Source: Monoraphidium neglectum
Taxonomy: Eukaryota > Chlorophyta > Chlorophyceae > Sphaeropleales > Selenastraceae
Assembly (NCBI RefSeq): GCF_000611645.1
Contig: NW_014012582.1
Span: 2,004 to 12,031, forward strand
DNA length: 10,028 nt
Direction of reading: 5' to 3'
Both the position numbers and the translations under genes were made by a program. A model generated the notes under the pieces. It was not told the DNA's origin and did not search any database. It saw only the letters and a list, made by a program, of their open reading frames with translations. Of the stretch, positions 6,312 through 10,028 are shown piece after piece (within the stretch, counting starts at the first letter, position 1; each line of letters opens with the position of its first letter).

Positions 6312-9300
6312 ATGGCGTCGGATGGCGCATATCACCAGCTGCCTGCAGCCACGACGGCGCTTGATGTGCGGATTCACGCGGCTCTCAATCTCGGGCGCCC
6401 CTTGTCGGCCGTACGCGTCGAGGCGCGCGTTGGCGCAAGCTGCCAAGTCAGCGCATCGGTGTCAGCCGAGGCCGGTGTTGCCTGCTTCAACGCGTGGGGA
6501 CGGTTGCCTGTGCCGGATCTGGAATGCGCAGAATCACTTCAGCTGCAGGCAAGCGTCAGGCTGTTGCGAGGACGGGCGGGTGGCCGAGCGGTTGCTAGGG
6601 TTGAGGCAAACGAGTGCGCTGTTGAATGCGTTGTGAGCCACTTCACTTGCAACATGCCCATGCCCAATCTGCGCACACTCTGCCTGAACAGTGTGCAGCG
6701 TGTTCATAAGCACTTCAGGTCTTGACAGCCTGCCGGCTCCACAACACAACAGTACACGCGCACTCACACACACGCACGCATTCACATGAGCGCATGCACT
6801 TGAGCAGGCAAGTAGATGTGCGCACATGCTCACATGCGCGCACACACATGCACACGCACATGCCCACATGCACACATGCACATTTCATCCTATATCAAAC
6901 ATGCCCAGGTTCGAGAGCGCCTGCCGACGCTGCTGGGCGTGGTGCGCATGCGCAACCTGTACGGCGCCCTCAGCCTGGGGCAGCTGGATCCAGAGGCCGG
7001 CTGGGTGGAGCGGCGGGTGATGCTTGAGCCGCGCGGGCTGCAGCTTGGCGAGCGGGCCGCGGCGCAGGAGGAGGAACAGCAGGAGGTGGAGGCAGCGGAT
7101 GACTGGGAGAGCCCTGCCAGCTGGGAGGTGGCGGTGTCACCAGAGGTACGTGCGGCCACGTGCAGCAAAGTCAGCCTTGCTGTGGGATGTGTGCGCATAA
7201 TCTGTCCAGGTGCTCCTGGGCACTGCTGTCGGTTCAAGCAGGCGAATTGCTGCTCGCAGCCGTTGAATTGCCAGCAATGTGGCCCGAACCACCACGTCGC
7301 GCATGCATACAGCATGCCAACACTGCGTCGCCGTGCTCCCCCGACTTGTCCATCCGGTTCAACAGCACGACGCCGCCGACGGCGTGCGGGCGCCCTCGCC
7401 GCCTGCGTCATCGCTGCAACGGGCCAAGGAGTACGTTGAGTCCCTGCAGTTGGGAGGCCAGCAGCCCTTTCTCATCCTGGAGATCCGGCGGGTGCACTTG
7501 GCCCATGAGACGACGCGCGGCAGCAGCGGCGGGCGCCGTGCTGGCGGCGCTGCGAGCGCACGCGGCGCTGGGGCCGACGCAGCCGTGCTGCCGGAGATGC
7601 CTCTGGAGCCGCCTCTGCAGGCGGCCGCGCAGATCTATGCGCATGGCGGTTTTCTGGGGGCGGCGTACAGCATGGCGTCAGATCCTATCTGGGCAAAGGT
7701 GGGTTTGGCGGAGACAGCGGTCATTGCATTGCAGGATAGTACCGCTTTGGCTGGGGCGTCACTGCAGGAATCCCAGTTTCCAAAATGGGCACCATGCTGA
7801 CAACATCTGCCGGCCTTGTGTAGATAACGTGCGCTGACCTTTGTGCCTTGCGTGAATTATGCGAACCCTCGAACGTCCAGGTGCTCGCCGACCTCGATCC
7901 GCGGGCCGCACGCGACGTGTCAGCGCTGCTGCAGGCCGCGCGGCTGCACCGACAACCGCGGCTCGGGCCAATCATGGTGCTGCTGGATAACTCGCCGGTG
8001 CTTGCCGCGTATGGCATGGTTCGCAGCGGCTGCTGCGACCAGCTGCGCGGCCCGCCTCGCATCGTGCGCGCCCGCACCAGCGGTGGCGGGAAGTCGTCGC
8101 TGCACGTGGGGCACGCGGCAGCAGCGGCGGCGGCAGCGGTGCCGTCCGTGCCGGCGGGGCCGCGGCGGCCGTCGCCGTTCCAGCAGGCGCAGCAGCAGCA
8201 GGTCATGCTCATGTTGGGGAGCGGGGACGCGGCGGCTCGGGTGGGGGCGGTTGCGCCAGACGCAGACGGCGCGTCCGTCGCGCGCGCGCTGGAGATGCTG
8301 TACTATGGCGACCAGTCGGGCCTGGAGTGGCAGAGCGGGGAGATCCCGCAGCACCTGCTGCCAGAGGACTGCTTTGGCGGCGGTCTGCGACTCAGCGGGG
8401 CCGGCCGCGGCGGCGGCCCGCTCGGCACGCTGGGGCCGCTGGGCGTGCCGTCGCTGCCGCAGATGGTCCTTAAGGGCACGCTCAGCGCTCCATGTGGCGT
8501 CGACCCCAGCGGGCCTCGCCGGCTGCAGCGGCCGACGATGCGGACGATCGCGGCGCGGCACCTGCCGCTGCTGAGCGCGCGGTCGCAGCGCAACAGCACC
8601 AGCGGGGACTCCATCAAAAGCTATGACGGGTCAAAGGCCAACGGCGCCATGCGATGGGGCGACGTGGCGGCGCTGCGGTCAAAGGTGAGGTTTGCGCCCG
8701 CCGCAGCATGCCATCAGCAAGTGCTACACATGCGCACAGCTGCATGACCCGACCTGGTGTTATGCACAGCAACAGCTTAGCGCATGGCAGCGGCCACATG
8801 CTCGCAGCGGCCACATGCGTGGGCAGCAGCCCCATGCATGCGGCCGTTGCCGCTCATGCAGCCGCCCCATGCTTGGGCTGTGCCCCCACGCATGGCAGTG
8901 GACATGTTTGTGCCGCAGCGCAGTGCATGGCAGACACCAGATGCCATGCGCCATCGCGTCTTGGCATGACGCCAGCTAGTTGCGGTCGGCAAACCGTGCT
9001 TCTCTGAATGCAATGCTATGCCGACGCCCATGCGGCAATGCTAGGCCGAGGACGGCGGGAAGCACAGGCTGCTGGACGCCATGCTGAAGCGCAGCAATGA
9101 CTTTGGCTACTCCCCAGTGGCTGTCGAGTGGGACATCTGGGTCAGCCCCAGGAAGCCGTGGGACCTGGCACGCGCGCGAATCGTGAGCCGCGAGCGGGGG
9201 GCCTTGGACAGAGGGGGCCGCGCGGTGGCTGGGTCGCCCACCAATCAGCTCTGGCAATGCTGCACTGCGCGGCGGACGGCGGTCGTGGCCGTGCCACTGG

Positions 9301-9964
9301 CTCGTTGACTTCTCCCTCAAAACCCCTGTCTGAGTTGCGTTCACTGCCCGTGCGGCTGCCGCACCCCCAGGACCACGGCACTGTTGGGCAGTTGGTGGTC
9401 CAGGCTGTCACTTCGGGTGTCGGCCTCAAGCGCGTGGCCAAGCGCCTGGGAGAGGCCCAAATCGAGCGCCGCGGCGTGTCGCCCGCCGCGTGGCTGGGGC
9501 TGTTTGGGCGCGCCATCAACATGGGCGCGGGATGCCCCAAGGGGCTGGAGCTTGGGATGCCCAGCGAGAAGCTGCCATGGTACTGGCTGGTAGCTGTTGA
9601 GCAGCTGCTTGTCCAAGGCCTGCCGCCGGGGTGAGCGGGAAAGATGCATGAAAGGAACGGCAATGGGGAAGGCCCTTGTCCGGTTGCTTGGCGGCTGCAT
9701 GGCTGTGCGATTTGTTGCCTGTCCTGAACTGTTCACGTATGCATAATCACTCAACCCCTGTTGTGCTGGGGTCAAACCTCCTCCGCCAACAGGACCATCT
9801 ACAACGTGCGGATGGAGGTGGTCAATTCATCCCTCAACGTGCCAGCCAAGCAGCTGGCGAACCTGGAGTCAAAGGCAGGCAACGGCGTGCTGTCCTGGAC
9901 CTCCGACGACTTCAGCGCCGCCGCCCTCGCGCCCGGCGCCGCCTCGCCGCCGCCGCCCCCGCAG
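6312..9964 (+). CDS. Uncharacterised multi-exon protein, possible N-terminal C2-like fold (3' partial)
   Basis: I do not recognise this protein. Exons I infer: 6312-6632, 6909-7145, 7366-7698, 7881-8684, 9045-9182, 9371-9630 and 9793-9964. All joins are in frame (phase 0 except the last, phase 2), giving at least 755 residues. Donors include GTGAGC, GTACGT, GTGAGG; a CTGAC branch-point-like site precedes exon 4. Residues 16-96 alternate hydrophobic strands (LDVRIHAALNL, VRVEARVG, LQLQASVRLL) as in a C2 domain; this is weak. Exon 4 is Gly/Ala/Gln-rich with MVLLDNSPVLAAYGM near its start. Exon 5 has MLKRSNDFGYSPVAVEWDIW, exon 6 VGQLVVQAVTSGVGLKRVAK and exon 7 YNVRMEVVNSSLNVPAKQL; these look conserved and globular. 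The start at 6312 (GTCGATGGC) is preferred over an in-frame ATG at 6210 for its context. The first donor is uncertain (6632, or 6599 with GTTGAG). The protein probably continues beyond 9964 past the window edge. Confidence 0.72.
6748..6892. repeat. CA/TG-rich alternating purine-pyrimidine tract in intron 1
   Basis: About 145 bases are dominated by cacaca, acatgcaca and gcgcaca units, ending shortly before the exon 2 acceptor (CCCAG|GTTCGA at 6908/6909). It is an imperfect microsatellite of alternating purine and pyrimidine, the type able to adopt Z-DNA. It is free of long reading frames that fit the gene. Confidence 0.8.
8116..8139 (+). repeat. GCN run encoding polyalanine in exon 4
   Basis: A run of GCG/GCA codons gives eight consecutive alanines after GKSSLHVGH. 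It lies in a low-complexity linker of the unknown protein, followed by a Pro-rich stretch and a QQAQQQQ segment. Confidence 0.7.
8784..8895. repeat. Degenerate GCATG/GGCC repeat with imperfect inverted copies in intron 4
   Basis: A 15-base unit (gcagcggccacatgc) occurs twice at a 17-base period (8787-8801 and 8804-8818). A 16-base segment at 8786-8801 is the reverse complement of 8836-8851 at 14 of 16 positions. More GCATG/CATGC words continue to about 8895 (for example CATGCATG near 8833). The block is inside the 360-base intron 4 (8685-9044), the longest in this gene. Confidence 0.7.
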
Positions 9965-10028
9965 GTGCGCCCCGGCGGCGCCGGCGCGCCGCCGCAGCCG
10001 CCGCTCCACGCGTCTGCGACGCGGCGGG
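9793..10028 (+). other. Last visible exon of the unknown gene; donor at 9965 or open to the edge
   Basis: The acceptor is CCAACAG|G at 9792/9793, completing the Gly codon split by intron 6. The frame reads TIYNVRMEVVNSSLNVPAKQ and then SDDFSAAALAPG followed by polyproline. A consensus-like donor CAG|GTGCGC lies after 9964, but the frame stays open and Pro/Ala/Gly-rich to the right edge. Both readings are possible; the low complexity after 9964 favours an intron. Confidence 0.55.

Noticed and set aside
6816..6905. Protein MCAHAHMRAHTC... upstream of exon 2
   Set aside because: It is the translation of the CA/TG microsatellite, ending at a splice acceptor; it is intron sequence.
6904..6920. 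tRNA T-arm-like ggttcgag
   Set aside because: No acceptor stem, anticodon arm or D-arm could be paired around it; it is the start of exon 2.
7201..7260. Exon starting at 7210 with VLLGTAVGSSRR
   Set aside because: The acceptor CCAG at 7209 looks fair, but the frame meets a stop after 18 codons without a good donor. The acceptor at 7365 gives a phase-0 join to a long open exon.
8784..8895. CRISPR-like array
   Set aside because: The repeats are short and degenerate, with 2-base spacing and no uniform spacers, and they lie in a eukaryotic intron.

Overview
The window looks like nuclear DNA of a green alga (Chlorophyta). Long GC-rich stretches hold reading frames interrupted by GT..AG introns of about 80 to 360 bases. 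Splice phases join exactly, and the proteins have a plant/algal character: one is an Oxa1-type insertase with a C-terminal TPR domain, an architecture known from land-plant OXA2. I see no bacterial operon layout, no CRISPR array, no rRNA or tRNA, and no intact mobile element.

Layout. (1) Positions 1-1385, minus strand: the first four exons of a RAD17-type checkpoint clamp loader. It has a long disordered N-terminus, a polyglutamine run, the conserved WVD..P/ELAVH entry motif and a Walker A loop; the gene runs off the left edge. (2) Positions 1386-2350: a gap holding the RAD17 upstream region and the 3' flank of the next gene. (3) Positions 2351-5088, minus strand: a complete five-exon gene for a mitochondrial Oxa1/OXA2-like membrane protein insertase with a TPR tail, 655 residues when spliced. 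(4) Positions 5089-6311: a divergent intergenic region, less GC-rich than the exons, with one long but doubtful ORF. (5) From about 6312 to the right edge, plus strand: at least seven exons of a gene whose protein I do not recognise. A C2-like fold is possible at its N-terminus, and it runs off the right edge.

The genes do not form a pathway. RAD17 acts in nuclear DNA-damage signalling and OXA2 in mitochondrial inner-membrane protein insertion; the third gene is unassigned. OXA2 and the unknown gene are transcribed away from each other and could share the 5089-6311 region for promoters. The most novel material is the unknown gene. Also worth checking are a SUMO-interaction-like motif and a CAG-encoded polyQ in RAD17, and the repeat-rich introns of the unknown gene. 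All exon boundaries were read by eye from splice consensus and phase and are not backed by transcript data.
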